From the NCBI RefSeq assembly GCF_900108855.1, contig NZ_FNXY01000003.1:186001-250000 (forward strand): DNA of 64,000 bases. The letters are read 5' to 3'. Of the stretch, positions 26,334 through 38,225 are shown one piece after another. Numbering within the stretch: the stretch's first letter is position 1; the number at the start of each line of letters is the position of its first letter. The position numbers were made by a program, and so were the translations under genes. The notes beneath the pieces were generated by a model. The model was given only the letters and a program-made list of their open reading frames with translations. It ran no database searches and was not told where the DNA came from. Source of the stretch: Dyadobacter koreensis. GTDB lineage: Bacteria > Bacteroidota > Bacteroidia > Cytophagales > Spirosomataceae.

Positions 26334-26903
26334 TCAGGAAAATTTAGTAATTCTTTCGACTACGGTTTTACCAGTTGAGGGATCAGTACCTGTAACTTCT
26401 ATATATTTAACGTTGGGAACCCAGAAAGTTCCTCCATCGATTCTTACAAAAATTTTGGTCAGCACGCACTGTTTCTGGTTGATCTGCATGAAAACCTGAT
26501 ATTTGTTGTTCGTACCTCTTTTTAAATATAACGGAGTTTTAGCGTAGGCAACTGATTTTAACTGGTAATAATCTTTACCGGATTTTTTCACTACTATACC
26601 GTAAGCAAATTTGCGCTGAACATAGTTCAATTCTTTGCGCATTCCTCCCTCGGGATAACGGATCCAGAAAGGGTGAACCGGATTTTCTTCATCCAACTGC
26701 CCCTTGTCATTAACATTAAGTTCATAACAGATCGTGTTGGTGTTAGGATCTCTTTGGATGTAAAAGAGAAGATTAGCAACTCTTGGAACCGGGAAAGTAT
26801 CAACAGGCATGACAGCTACGTTCTCCCCATTTTTTTTGTCAGCAAACGCGTTGTCAGTTGTTGCAAAAAATGCAAACAAACTAACGATTAATAGAAATCT
26901 CAT
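26334..26903 (-). CDS. DUF4833 domain protein, exported
   Basis: A 189-aa protein with a signal peptide (residues 1-21, ending DNAFA) and a beta-rich body. Conserved stretches LFYIQRDPNTNTICYELN, NPVHPFWIRYPEGG and the basic QRKFAYGI segment match DUF4833. No enzymatic motif is evident; a periplasmic lipid-binding or accessory role is possible. Its start overlaps the 3' end of the CDP-alcohol transferase gene by 23 bp, which argues for tight coupling. As I recall, Bacteroides inositol-lipid loci also include a member of this family, but that needs a search. Confidence 0.75.
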   Translation of the reverse strand: MRFLLIVSLFAFFATTDNAFADKKNGENVAVMPVDTFPVPRVANLLFYIQRDPNTNTICYELNVNDKGQLDEENPVHPFWIRYPEGGMRKELNYVQRKFAYGIVVKKSGKDYYQLKSVAYAKTPLYLKRGTNNKYQVFMQINQKQCVLTKIFVRIDGGTFWVPNVKYIEVTGTDPSTGKTVVERITKFS

Positions 26904-27612
26904 CGGAATCTTTTTTATCCAATATTTTTTTTACACTTAACAATCGATTAACAGCGGTGATATTGGTGAGAACAGCCATGATTGTAATGGGAATTGTAAA
27001 AATTGACATTGTTTCAAATACATGGAAAGGTATTCCGGGAATAAATAATTTATAATCCCCACCAATATAGTTAGATGCCACGCCGCAGGAAATTGCGGAA
27101 ATCCCTACCAAAACAACCCGTTCAGGACGTTGCATTAACCCTTCTTTACATTCAACCCTGAGGCCTTCTGCCCTGGCGCGCGTGTAGCTTACCATCACAG
27201 ATCCGATCAGAGCAATAAAAGCAAACAGCGAACTAAAAAAATAGTGATGACCAACCAGATAATAACAGATTCCCAGAAACATCACCATTTCGCTGTATCT
27301 GTCCAGAACAGAATCATAAAAAGCTCCGAAAGTTGAGCTCATATTCCCAAGTCTGGCTACTTGCCCGTCGAGCATATCAAAGATTCCGGCGAATAAAACC
27401 AGAAACCCAGCCCAGCCAACGTAGTCAAAATCTCCCCTGTTTCCTTCCTCAACTCCCAAAATAAAAATCACGGCAACCCCGATATTCAGGATTAAACCAA
27501 TGGTTGTTACCATATTGGGAGTTAGTCCGGCTTTGATTAAAAACCTTACAAACGGATTGATTACTTTATATATACCCTGTTGCAAGGCCACCCTTAATTC
27601 GTCCTTATTCAT
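26881..27612 (-). CDS. CDP-alcohol phosphatidyltransferase, candidate phosphatidylinositol-phosphate synthase
   Basis: A 243-aa integral membrane enzyme with about six helices. The diagnostic motif DGx2ARx8Gx3Dx3D is intact, from DGQVAR near residue 82 to FYDSVLD. Such enzymes transfer a phosphatidyl group from CDP-diacylglycerol to an alcohol. In the neighbourhood of a PgpA-like phosphatase and an AUR1-type transferase the probable acceptor is inositol 3-phosphate, giving phosphatidylinositol phosphate, as for the family member in the Bacteroides inositol-lipid locus. Phosphatidylglycerolphosphate or phosphatidylserine synthase activity cannot be ruled out from motifs alone. Confidence 0.8.
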   Translation of the reverse strand: MNKDELRVALQQGIYKVINPFVRFLIKAGLTPNMVTTIGLILNIGVAVIFILGVEEGNRGDFDYVGWAGFLVLFAGIFDMLDGQVARLGNMSSTFGAFYDSVLDRYSEMVMFLGICYYLVGHHYFFSSLFAFIALIGSVMVSYTRARAEGLRVECKEGLMQRPERVVLVGISAISCGVASNYIGGDYKLFIPGIPFHVFETMSIFTIPITIMAVLTNITAVNRLLSVKKILDKKDSDEISINR

Positions 27613-27627
27613 TTTTTTACCTTTATA

Positions 27628-30240
27628 CTAAAAATCCAACTTTACTCTTGCCCTAATCCCCCATTCTGAAACATTAGGGTTGTCAAGATAGTTGAAGCGC
27701 TTAACCAAATCAACTCTTAATAATTTAAAAATGTTCGCGATCCCTACACTTCCTTCCATATAGGGTTCTTTATTAAGAGAATAGGTGGCCGATGTTCCGT
27801 CATCATTTCTTAAAAAGCGGTACAATTCGGGGTTATTTGCCGGATTATTTTCATTTCTTAATCCACCATAAAGTCCTTTGAACGCCACGACTTCTCTAAG
27901 CTTCAATCTTTTTAACAAAGGTATTTTATTAAACAGAAATCCGTTCAGATAATATTCGACACCCAGACTTGCGTAGTGGTCACTGACAAACTCTAAAAAG
28001 TTCATCAGGTTGTAAGAACTTAGCTGATACGCATAACTCTGGTTAGCCCGGTGGATCGTCAGTAACGGAAAAGGAATATTTTTTCCAATCAGATAACCGC
28101 CTTCGGCAGTCACGTCCGCGTAACCAAACTGAGAAAGGAAAAAGCGTTTGGCGATGTTTCCGGTGAAATTATGATAGCTCGTTTCCCCGTCAAGAAAACC
28201 TTTGATCCCGGCCGCGTACCGGAAAGTGAAAACAGGATATTTATTAGGGATCGGAATACGATATAATTTTCCCTGATAGTATTGTTCTTTCGGCGCATAC
28301 CGAAGTTCAAGACTCACCTCAGAATTTGACAATTTAGGAATATTGATCAATCCATCGCTTGTGGTATCATAGCGTTGGTATACCAAGGCACCAGCCGGAC
28401 TTTGCGCCCACTGTGTAAAACCTAATTTATAGGAAATGCGGCTTGGAAACTCACGAACGTATTCGAATTTATAAATATCATTATAAAGCCAGCGATCATT
28501 GTTTCCTCTTTTAAATGACAAAAGGAAATTGTCCTCCTGAACGAACTGCAATTCCTGGCCTGGAATCTTGGTATCGTGCTGATAACTTACCCGGAAATAA
28601 TGGAGCGGAAAATGATAAACGGATTTATTGTTCAGCGAATAGGTACCGCTGACAAAATATTTCCATTTCATATCCTTAAACCCATACGCAGCGTAGGTTT
28701 CAAAGTAAAGCCGTTTGCTAAACTGAGGCGTCGTTCTTCCTCCGAAACGTAATCTTAACCCTTCAACCGGATTAAAACTATAGAATGTATTAACCGGTCC
28801 GATTTCAAGCGGCCCAAGTGTTTTATAGCCAGCAAACAATAACGTACCGATATCCATTGTACGTTTAAAAGATTTAATTGTCTGAAGTGTATCTACATTT
28901 TTATATATCTCCACTTCCCTTCGTTCCAGCGGGATATGTCTCGAGTTCACCCAGAAGTCAGGATTCTTCTTTTCATCAGGGTTGTACATAATCTCCTCAG
29001 CAGGCCCCTGATAAACGCTGTCCTTCTGCGCTCTATTTATCTCATAATCTCTGAATGTAACCGTCCGCTCTCCATATAGCCCTCCCCCTTTATCTCCAAA
29101 GGCGAATTCCATTCCAAGCGTGCTCTTGCTCATGTGATACCTTCCATCCGAACTTTTCTCAAATTCCAGCTTGGCTTCAAGGTCGCGCATAAAATTCAGG
29201 TTAATATCCTTATTTACTGTCAGATACGCATGCTGAACTCCATAATGCCCATCGAGCGTAACATAAAGTTTTCCCTGAAAAAGAAGATCGGTTTTATTAC
29301 GAGGAATGAAGCTCAGTTCGACCAGCCAAGGCTGCTGGGTTTTGATTGTATCAGTAATAAAAAACTTGTAAAAAGTAGGAGCACTATTGGCTATCGGGCT
29401 CAATAACAGATTGGTAACGACAGAAATATTGTTGTTGTAAATATTGATATCTTCATAAAGCCTGTTGAAATACGTGCTTAAACCATCATTATCAATAAAT
29501 CGTGCATCGTATTCTGCACGTTGATCCGCCAGAACTCTCTGCTTTTTCTTGTATGGATTTTTACGAAAATATATCTGCGAAAGACGTTCTCTTAAATAAG
29601 CAGGCAGCATATTCTTGCCTCCAATGGTGCTGGAATCTTGTTCAGTAAATAGGAACTGGTAATTTCTAAAAATTCTTTTCTCCCTGAATTTATCAGATAA
29701 GTTACTCAGTGCCAGTGATATTTTTTCGTATTGTTCATACTGCACATAATCATTAGCCTCCATCTGATTTTCCTTCTTATGGTCAATCACTTTCTGGATC
29801 AGCTCAACCGCAGGGTTGTTACGATTTCTATATCGCGCCTTCCCTTTGATGACTACCTCGGTCAGCATGGAAGTATTGACACTCAGTTTTACATTGATAA
29901 CCTGATCTTTACCAGGCTCGATGGTTCTGACAGCGGTATTATAACCAATATAGCCAAATTGAATCTTTGTGTAAGTGCCTTCGAGTTTGATGGCATAACG
30001 GCCTTCGTCATCAGCCAGCGTACCGATAGTGGTGCCTGGAATGAGAACGTTCGCATAAGGCAAAGTCTCCTTAGATGCAGAATCTGTAAGTACTCCCCTG
30101 ATGATTGTAGTTTGTGCACTGACAAAGTCTGCTCCAAACAGAATCAGGAAGAATACAGCAACTATTTTAAATCGTACTATCATTTCTATTTTTTTTTGCC
30201 GTCTCCTGCTGCGGGCTTTAAATGCAGGAGAATCTTTCAT
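27628..30240 (-). CDS. DUF5686 outer-membrane protein with carboxypeptidase-like domain
   Basis: An 870-aa protein. A signal peptide ends DFVSAQ near residue 43 if translation begins at 30240; an internal ATG at 30183 gives a cleaner 24-residue signal and may be the true start. Residues about 45-130 form a carboxypeptidase-regulatory-like beta domain (GVLTDSASKETLPYANVLIPG). The rest is the DUF5686 region, predicted as an outer-membrane barrel that ends WGIRARVKLDF with a terminal aromatic. It lies 20 bp after gtrA and 15 bp before the CDP-alcohol transferase gene, inside the lipid cluster. A role in placing lipids in the outer membrane is a hypothesis only. Confidence 0.8.
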   Translation of the reverse strand: MKDSPAFKARSRRRQKKIEMIVRFKIVAVFFLILFGADFVSAQTTIIRGVLTDSASKETLPYANVLIPGTTIGTLADDEGRYAIKLEGTYTKIQFGYIGYNTAVRTIEPGKDQVINVKLSVNTSMLTEVVIKGKARYRNRNNPAVELIQKVIDHKKENQMEANDYVQYEQYEKISLALSNLSDKFREKRIFRNYQFLFTEQDSSTIGGKNMLPAYLRERLSQIYFRKNPYKKKQRVLADQRAEYDARFIDNDGLSTYFNRLYEDINIYNNNISVVTNLLLSPIANSAPTFYKFFITDTIKTQQPWLVELSFIPRNKTDLLFQGKLYVTLDGHYGVQHAYLTVNKDINLNFMRDLEAKLEFEKSSDGRYHMSKSTLGMEFAFGDKGGGLYGERTVTFRDYEINRAQKDSVYQGPAEEIMYNPDEKKNPDFWVNSRHIPLERREVEIYKNVDTLQTIKSFKRTMDIGTLLFAGYKTLGPLEIGPVNTFYSFNPVEGLRLRFGGRTTPQFSKRLYFETYAAYGFKDMKWKYFVSGTYSLNNKSVYHFPLHYFRVSYQHDTKIPGQELQFVQEDNFLLSFKRGNNDRWLYNDIYKFEYVREFPSRISYKLGFTQWAQSPAGALVYQRYDTTSDGLINIPKLSNSEVSLELRYAPKEQYYQGKLYRIPIPNKYPVFTFRYAAGIKGFLDGETSYHNFTGNIAKRFFLSQFGYADVTAEGGYLIGKNIPFPLLTIHRANQSYAYQLSSYNLMNFLEFVSDHYASLGVEYYLNGFLFNKIPLLKRLKLREVVAFKGLYGGLRNENNPANNPELYRFLRNDDGTSATYSLNKEPYMEGSVGIANIFKLLRVDLVKRFNYLDNPNVSEWGIRARVKLDF

Positions 30241-30260
30241 CTAATTTTATTCTTCACGTG

Positions 30261-30632
30261 CTATCTGAAAACCAGTTTTTTCTGAAAGACATAGTTATAG
30301 CCAAAACCTACAACAAGTGCTATCGCTGCCTTTGAGATGACATAGTTCCATTCTGTTCCGTGTAATATCATATACATTCCTGCGGCGTTAAGACCTAAGT
30401 TTCCGACCCAAACAAGAAAATATTTGAAAGCTTGACCGCTCATTTTATTTTCTGTCGCCTCGAAAACCCAATACCGGTTTATCATGAAATTGGCTATGCC
30501 TCCGCAGGTTGTACCGACTATACTACTGATAAACGGTTCTTGCAAAAAAAAGTTCAACAGAACGATTGTAGTCGAAAAGTCGATAAATGTTGCTATCAAA
30601 GAAGAAGCTTGCGCCTTGATAAACGTTAACAT
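30261..30632 (-). CDS. GtrA family small membrane protein
   Basis: A 123-aa protein with four predicted helices typical of GtrA (KAQASSLIATFIDFSTTI, then NFMINRYWVF near residue 66, ending FQKKLVFR). GtrA members are thought to flip polyprenyl-linked sugars. The ATG at 30632 is one base after the PgpA stop codon; the longer frame to 30704 would overlap pgpA by 71 bp and adds a non-family extension. In this cluster it could assist movement of the inositol lipid, which is speculative. Confidence 0.8.
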   Translation of the reverse strand: MLTFIKAQASSLIATFIDFSTTIVLLNFFLQEPFISSIVGTTCGGIANFMINRYWVFEATENKMSGQAFKYFLVWVGNLGLNAAGMYMILHGTEWNYVISKAAIALVVGFGYNYVFQKKLVFR

Positions 30633-30633
30633 T

Positions 30634-31092
30634 TTACAAGAGATTGAATCTGAATACGATTTGTAGAAGTATGTTTGCACAAACACCGGCCAACACATCA
30701 TCAAGCATAACCCCCAGACCTCCGGGTAATTTTTCTGCTTTTCTGATATATAAGGGTTTTACGATATCGAAAAACCTAAACAAGACGAGCCCTGCTACGA
30801 TGTAGACAATTGATGCAGGTAAAAATAATAAGCTGATACACATTCCCGCGACCTCGTCGATCACCACTTTTTTATCATCTTTTCCCCAAAAAGGCTCAAC
30901 AGCATCCGAAGAAATAATCCCAATTACGGTAATAACGAGCGTTATCCCTACCGCCAGCCACAGGTTTGGCATAAAATGTTCATGCCAAAAATACCAGCAA
31001 ATACATGTGAAAACAGCAGCAACTGTTCCTCCACCCTTTCCGACGTATCCTATTCCCAAGGATGTTGCAATTAATTTATGCAACTGACTCAT
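30634..31092 (-). CDS. PgpA-like lipid phosphatase, candidate PI-phosphate phosphatase
   Basis: A 152-aa membrane phosphatase of the phosphatidylglycerophosphatase A family. Family motifs are clear: GKGGGTVAA near the N-terminus, DEVAGM near residue 80, RFFDIVKP and GGLGVMLDDVLAG. In Bacteroides inositol-lipid synthesis a member of this family removes the 3-phosphate from phosphatidylinositol phosphate. Here it is followed after one base by gtrA and then by the CDP-alcohol transferase, which fits that role; a conventional PgpA function for phosphatidylglycerol is the alternative. Confidence 0.8.
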   Translation of the reverse strand: MSQLHKLIATSLGIGYVGKGGGTVAAVFTCICWYFWHEHFMPNLWLAVGITLVITVIGIISSDAVEPFWGKDDKKVVIDEVAGMCISLLFLPASIVYIVAGLVLFRFFDIVKPLYIRKAEKLPGGLGVMLDDVLAGVCANILLQIVFRFNLL

Positions 31093-31285
31093 TATTTTCA
31101 GGTTAAATCTACTCTACAAGGTTCCTGCATCTCATTTGAGAAGCGAACCAATCTTTTGTCCCTGACCTTTTGATTTCTGTTTATGATTATGCTCCAAGTC
31201 AGGAAAGCATAATACCGCCCACAACTCCCGGCGGTCTGATGTGCTGGTCAATATCGATCATATATTTTTCGTGTAAGAGGTGATT

Positions 31286-32274
31286 TTAAAGCCATTTATT
31301 CTCTGTATACCAAGGCATTGATTCCGCCAATCCCGTTTTTAAATTATAAACAGGCCGATAATTCAGATCCTTTTTTGCTGCTTCAATACTACAAGCCCAA
31401 TTGGGTGCCGTTAGTTCATTCAACTTTTCCTTATTAAGAACCGGAGTTTTCTTAGAATTCAAATACATCAGTTCCAGCATATTTGCCACTACTTTTACCA
31501 GACCTACCGGAATATGAAAACGCACCGTCTTCTTTCCTGTAAGATCTTTAAAAGTATCGGCGAGTTCGTAACGGTTATATACATTCCCGTCCGAAATATT
31601 ATATGTATGATCCTTCTTATTTTCAGACTTTAACGACAGCATCGTGGCATTCACCAAATCCTGTACGTATACAAAACTGAACCGCTGGGGACTGTTTCCG
31701 ATATAAGCATCCAGCCCATCCTGCAACATTTTAAAGACAATAAACAGGTCTTTTTCTCCCGGGCCATACACTGCCGTAGGTCGTAAGACGGCTTTCGGCA
31801 ACTCAATTTCTTTCAAATATTGCTCAGCCAACAGTTTGCTTTTCCCATAAGCTGTCACAGGATTCGGTCTCCTATCTTCCTTGAATAGATGATGATCCTG
31901 ATAAGCTGAGGGCCCAAGGGCAGCAAGACTGCTTAAAAAAACAAACTTTTTAAGAGGAATATTGGCCTCTTTCGCAGCCAATGCCAGATTTTTTGTATAA
32001 TCTGCATTGATTGTGTTGTACTCACGCTCATCCTTTGCCTTGGTTGCTCCGGCAGCATGAACAATGTATGCGTATTGTCCTTCTTCCAGACTTTTAACAA
32101 GTGACTCTTTCGATCTGAAATCTGGATATATATATTTAGGAGCAAGAGAATCCAGATGTGATAACTTGCTCGTTGCACGCACGGCAGCATGGACTTCCAA
32201 GCCGGCCTTTTGTGCTGCTTTTATAAGATGATATCCTATAAAACCACTCGCACCTGTTATCAGAATTCGTTCAC

Positions 32275-32278
<4 letters not shown>
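31286..32278 (-). CDS. NAD-dependent epimerase-family reductase, CerR-like
   Basis: A 330-aa extended short-chain dehydrogenase with Rossmann motif GASGFIGYH at residues 7-15, a YGKSK catalytic Y/K pair near residue 160 and the PTAVYGPGE substrate-loop signature. In the Caulobacter ceramide pathway an epimerase-family protein, CerR, reduces the 3-keto group of the oxidised ceramide intermediate. Its start overlaps the stop of the GNAT gene by 4 bp, immediately behind spt, so the same job is likely here. The family is large, and a sugar epimerase is the default alternative. Confidence 0.75.
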
Positions 32279-35429
<3,151 letters not shown>

Positions 35430-36032
35430 CTAACACTTTTTAATTCCATTCATGACAAGCTGCATAAGCAAACTTAAATAGTCATGCATTTCTTCCAATT
35501 TATCATACATTAAAAGATCAAACTCGATTCCCCTTTGAGCACTGGCCATAACGAAGGCTAATTTTTCAAGTTCACTTTCGTTTAAAATCCTAAATTCCCC
35601 GCTGATCATTCCGTATTCGAGAATACTTTTAAGAATAATCATCTCCTTCTCATCGTATTTTTTTCGCCAAGTACAATCTCCTCCTACCGAAAACATTGCG
35701 TCCCTCGTCTCTGACACCAGAACGGTGTACAGATTAGCCATCTTCTTCATCATCTCAAAACGCTTCACATAAAAGGTCTTGAATTTTTCAAGCGCAGTCG
35801 GAGCCTTTGAAATTTCGCCTTTAAGCATTTGGAAAAACTCATCTTTTTCCCTGCTTATGATCGCGTCAAAAATCTCTTCTTTACTCTTGAAATAATAATA
35901 AAGCGTGCTCTTCCCCTTACCGGCGTCTTTGGCAATATCTTCCATCGTGGTTTTGCTCAAACCGTATCGCTGGAACAATCGGTCAGCGCCTTCCAAAATT
36001 TTTGCCTTAATTATTTCATCTTTATTTAACAT
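35430..36032 (-). CDS. TetR/AcrR family transcriptional regulator
   Basis: A 200-aa repressor-type regulator. The N-terminal HTH spans about residues 10-58 (ILEGADRLFQRYGLSKTTME, then IAKDAGKGKSTLYYYFKSKE), a textbook TetR DNA-binding domain. The C-terminal ligand/dimer domain is not family-diagnostic. It is preceded by a near-ideal promoter whose start site is covered by a palindrome, suggesting autoregulation. It lies upstream of the spt cluster on the same strand, but a regulatory link is not shown by the sequence. Confidence 0.9.
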   Translation of the reverse strand: MLNKDEIIKAKILEGADRLFQRYGLSKTTMEDIAKDAGKGKSTLYYYFKSKEEIFDAIISREKDEFFQMLKGEISKAPTALEKFKTFYVKRFEMMKKMANLYTVLVSETRDAMFSVGGDCTWRKKYDEKEMIILKSILEYGMISGEFRILNESELEKLAFVMASAQRGIEFDLLMYDKLEEMHDYLSLLMQLVMNGIKKC

Positions 36033-36059
36033 CTGGTCTTAACTGTTTTTTCGACTAAA

Positions 36060-36072
36060 ACCGTATTACGGT
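36060..36072. promoter_or_regulatory. Operator-like palindrome at the tetR start site
   Basis: ACCGTA-T-TACGGT is a perfect 6-bp inverted repeat with one central base. It sits immediately downstream of the -7 element of the tetR promoter and 28 bp upstream of the tetR ATG, overlapping the predicted start site. This is the expected position and form for an autoregulatory TetR operator. Confidence 0.6.
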
Positions 36073-36073
36073 C

Positions 36074-36103
36074 CAAAATTAACTTATGCCTGTTACAGAA
36101 CAA
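36074..36103 (-). promoter_or_regulatory. tetR promoter (TTG-N19-TAnnTTTG)
   Basis: On the minus strand TTG at 36103-36101 and TAATTTTG at 36081-36074 are separated by exactly 19 bp, the full Bacteroidota housekeeping consensus. The start site would be near 36067, giving a leader of about 35 nt. Confidence 0.7.
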
Positions 36104-36447
36104 TATAATATTCATAATAATTTCAAATGTTCTAAATAAAATGCTATAAACTCTTCTCATTATTTAACTCTTTTCACGAAAATGCAATCGATTAAAATAT
36201 TACCGGACAATAACTGAAATATCTCATAAAATAGCTTCCAAATTTCCTATAAACGGTGACAAAATGCCATTCTGAGCGAATGAATGGGTATGCTATTATT
36301 GAGAAAAATCAAAACCTAACAAATTGCATTTATTTAACGGTTAGGCAATTAAGTAAATAAGGGCCAACTTGGGTTCCAAATAAATACCAGCAACATTCTT
36401 AATAAAGTACAGGTAACATCTCCAACCATCTTATTTAACCCAGACGT
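36104..36447. other. Intergenic region without recognised features
   Basis: A 344-bp AT-rich region between tetR (minus) and the 64-aa gene (plus). Apart from the tetR -33 element at its edge, no promoter, repeat or reading frame was recognised. Confidence 0.4.
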
Positions 36448-36642
36448 ATGAAAACTGATGAAAATTCATTTACCGAGATTAATCGACTGCTCGAAAAGTA
36501 CATGTCAGAAATTGAAAGCTCTGAACTGAAACCTTTAGCAGCAAATATCTACCTGACGCACGCAAAAAACTTTGTTCGCTGGATCGAAGGTGAATTTGTT
36601 CCTGGCGGCAGGCTCAAAAAAGCAAACGAACTATTGAGCTAA
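36448..36642 (+). CDS. Small protein resembling an integrase SAM-like domain
   Basis: A 64-aa protein. The segment ANIYLTHAKNFVRWIEGEF followed by PGG resembles the N-terminal SAM-like (core-binding) domain of tyrosine recombinases, but no catalytic domain follows and the frame closes with a stop. It may be a stand-alone DNA-binding domain or the remnant of an integrase. No attachment sites or partner genes were seen. Codon use is compatible with a real gene, but the assignment is uncertain. Confidence 0.5.
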   Translation: MKTDENSFTEINRLLEKYMSEIESSELKPLAANIYLTHAKNFVRWIEGEFVPGGRLKKANELLS

Positions 36643-36712
36643 TTTTTAAGGACACATTACACACACTATAGGCCTTCGGCATTCCTCTTAAAATACCCGG
36701 AGCATCCCGCTC

Positions 36713-36862
36713 CTACGCATCTTCAATTTCATCTTTGTCGAATTCGTTGGTTTTCTCATCAGATAAAATAATTTTCTTTAAATTTTTGAAGCGAGCGGTT
36801 CGAATAGAATCAAAACATTCACCCAAACCTTTCGAAATCTCAAAAACATCCTGGTTTCTGTT
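36713..36862 (-). pseudogene. Possible C-terminal gene remnant
   Basis: A 49-codon open stretch on the minus strand ends in TAG and reads like protein rather than noise (for example SKGLGECFDSIRTARFKNL, then a charged tail ending DEIEDA). It has no start codon and is preceded by an in-frame TGA at 36865. A hairpin with GGTTTC/GAAACC arms lies at its upstream edge. No family is recognised. It may be the 3' end of a lost gene. Confidence 0.3.
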
Positions 36863-37002
36863 TCAACTCAGAAAGTGCGAGGTTGAAAGAAACCAAAACC
36901 GCGAAGGCTGACGTTGTCTCCCCAACAAGGGAAGTCGACGCTGATTCAGTATGCGATAATCACCCTGAGGATTAAATTGTTAAATCAAGACAATTAAAAA
37001 CG

Positions 37003-38048
37003 ATGGAATTAGGAATAAGTACTTTTGAGAAGTAAAGCCGGATGGTGTTTCAGGAAAAGCGATCAACGCGCACCAGCGCATGAAAGAACTGCTTGAAGAA
37101 GTTAAGCTAGCCGACGAAGTCGGTCTTGATGTTTTTGCATTTGGCGAACATCATCGTCCGGATTTTGTAATTTCTGCCCCTGAGGTTATTCTTGGAGCCG
37201 CCGCCGCGATAACTAAAAATATAAAATTATCAAGTTCAGTAACTGTGCTTAGCTCAGCAGATCCTGTCCGGACTTTTCAAAATTTCGCTACCGTGGACCT
37301 TCTCTCCGACGGGCGGGCGGAGATTATGGCCGGACGCGGCTCTTTCATCGAATCATTTCCGCTTTTTGGATATGACCTAAATGATTATGACGAATTATTT
37401 ACTGAAAAGCTTGATCTGCTTGTTAAAATTAATCAAAGTGAGAAGGTTTCCTGGAAAGGAAAACTGCGGGCTCCAATAGATAATAAAGGGGTTTATCCGA
37501 GGCCTTTGCAGGAAAAATTACCTATCTGGCTTGCTGTCGGCGGAACGCCGGCCTCTGCAATTCGTGCGGGCAAAATGAATCTCCCGATGACTGTTGCACT
37601 ATTGGGCGGCAGAGCTGACCAGTTTGTTCCTTTTGTCAATCTTTACCGTGAAACGGCAAAAAATGCTGGTCATGATGTTGATAAATTGCAGCTGGCAATC
37701 AGTTCTCAGTTCTATGTAGCTGATAATGAACAGCGCGCGGTTGAGGAATTTTACCCCTCTTATGAAATCCTGATGAATCGTGTCGGGCGCGAAAGAGGCT
37801 GGTCTCCGCTTAGCCGTCCGCAATTTGAGTACATGCGCAACGACGGCCCGCTTATGGTTGGCAACGAGCAGCAAGTCATTGACAAAATTCTTTACCAACA
37901 CGAGCTTTTTAATAACACCCGATTTCTGGCACAGCTTGTAACTGGCTATATTTCACATAAGAATGTTTTACGAGCTATTGAATTGTATGGAACAAAAGTA
38001 GCGCCCGCGGTAAGAAAAGAACTGGGCATATCTCCTAAAATAATTTAA
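37003..38048 (+). pseudogene. LLM-class flavin-dependent oxidoreductase, frameshifted near the start
   Basis: The true family N-terminus MELGISTF is encoded at 37003 and then hits a stop (37033). Adding one G near 37027 restores the expected GEVKPDGVSGKAINAHQ and joins the frame that continues from 37080 to 38048. The intact protein would be 348 aa, a luciferase-like monooxygenase (TIM-barrel, FMN) with AFGEHHRPDF and the LSSSVTVLSSADPVRTFQNF segment. As given, only a protein beginning at an internal ATG (37080, 322 aa), lacking the first beta-strand, could be made. Either a real inactivating deletion or an assembly error. Confidence 0.8.
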
Positions 38049-38075
38049 ACCGGTAGATTTTCCACAAATACCTTT

Positions 38076-38125
38076 AATTGCAAATTTTGTCCGGCAAATG
38101 TTTTTGCCGGATAAAATTTGCAATT
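38076..38125 (+). terminator. 22-bp stem-loop terminator
   Basis: Bases 38076-38097 pair with 38104-38125 over 22 positions with one G-U type mismatch, and the loop is 6 nt (TGCAAATTTT arm, CCGGCAA core). It lies 28 bp after the oxidoreductase stop codon and should end its transcript. A TTG that could open the alkA frame lies inside the stem, which argues against that start. Confidence 0.75.
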
Positions 38126-38225
38126 GAAACACGACTATTTCTTACCACAAACGCAAGATCCGGTTCGGACCAGTTACGGGAATAATTTAATTTTGCCTCG
38201 AAATTTACATCTCCGCACAAAACTT

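Noticed and set aside
30633..30704. Longer GtrA start inside pgpA
   Set aside because: Would overlap pgpA by 71 bp with a non-family extension; ATG at 30632 fits the family and operon spacing.
31226..31285. 20-codon minus-strand mini-frame between cerR and pgpA
   Set aside because: Too short, no family resemblance, and partly made of a GC hairpin; likely chance.
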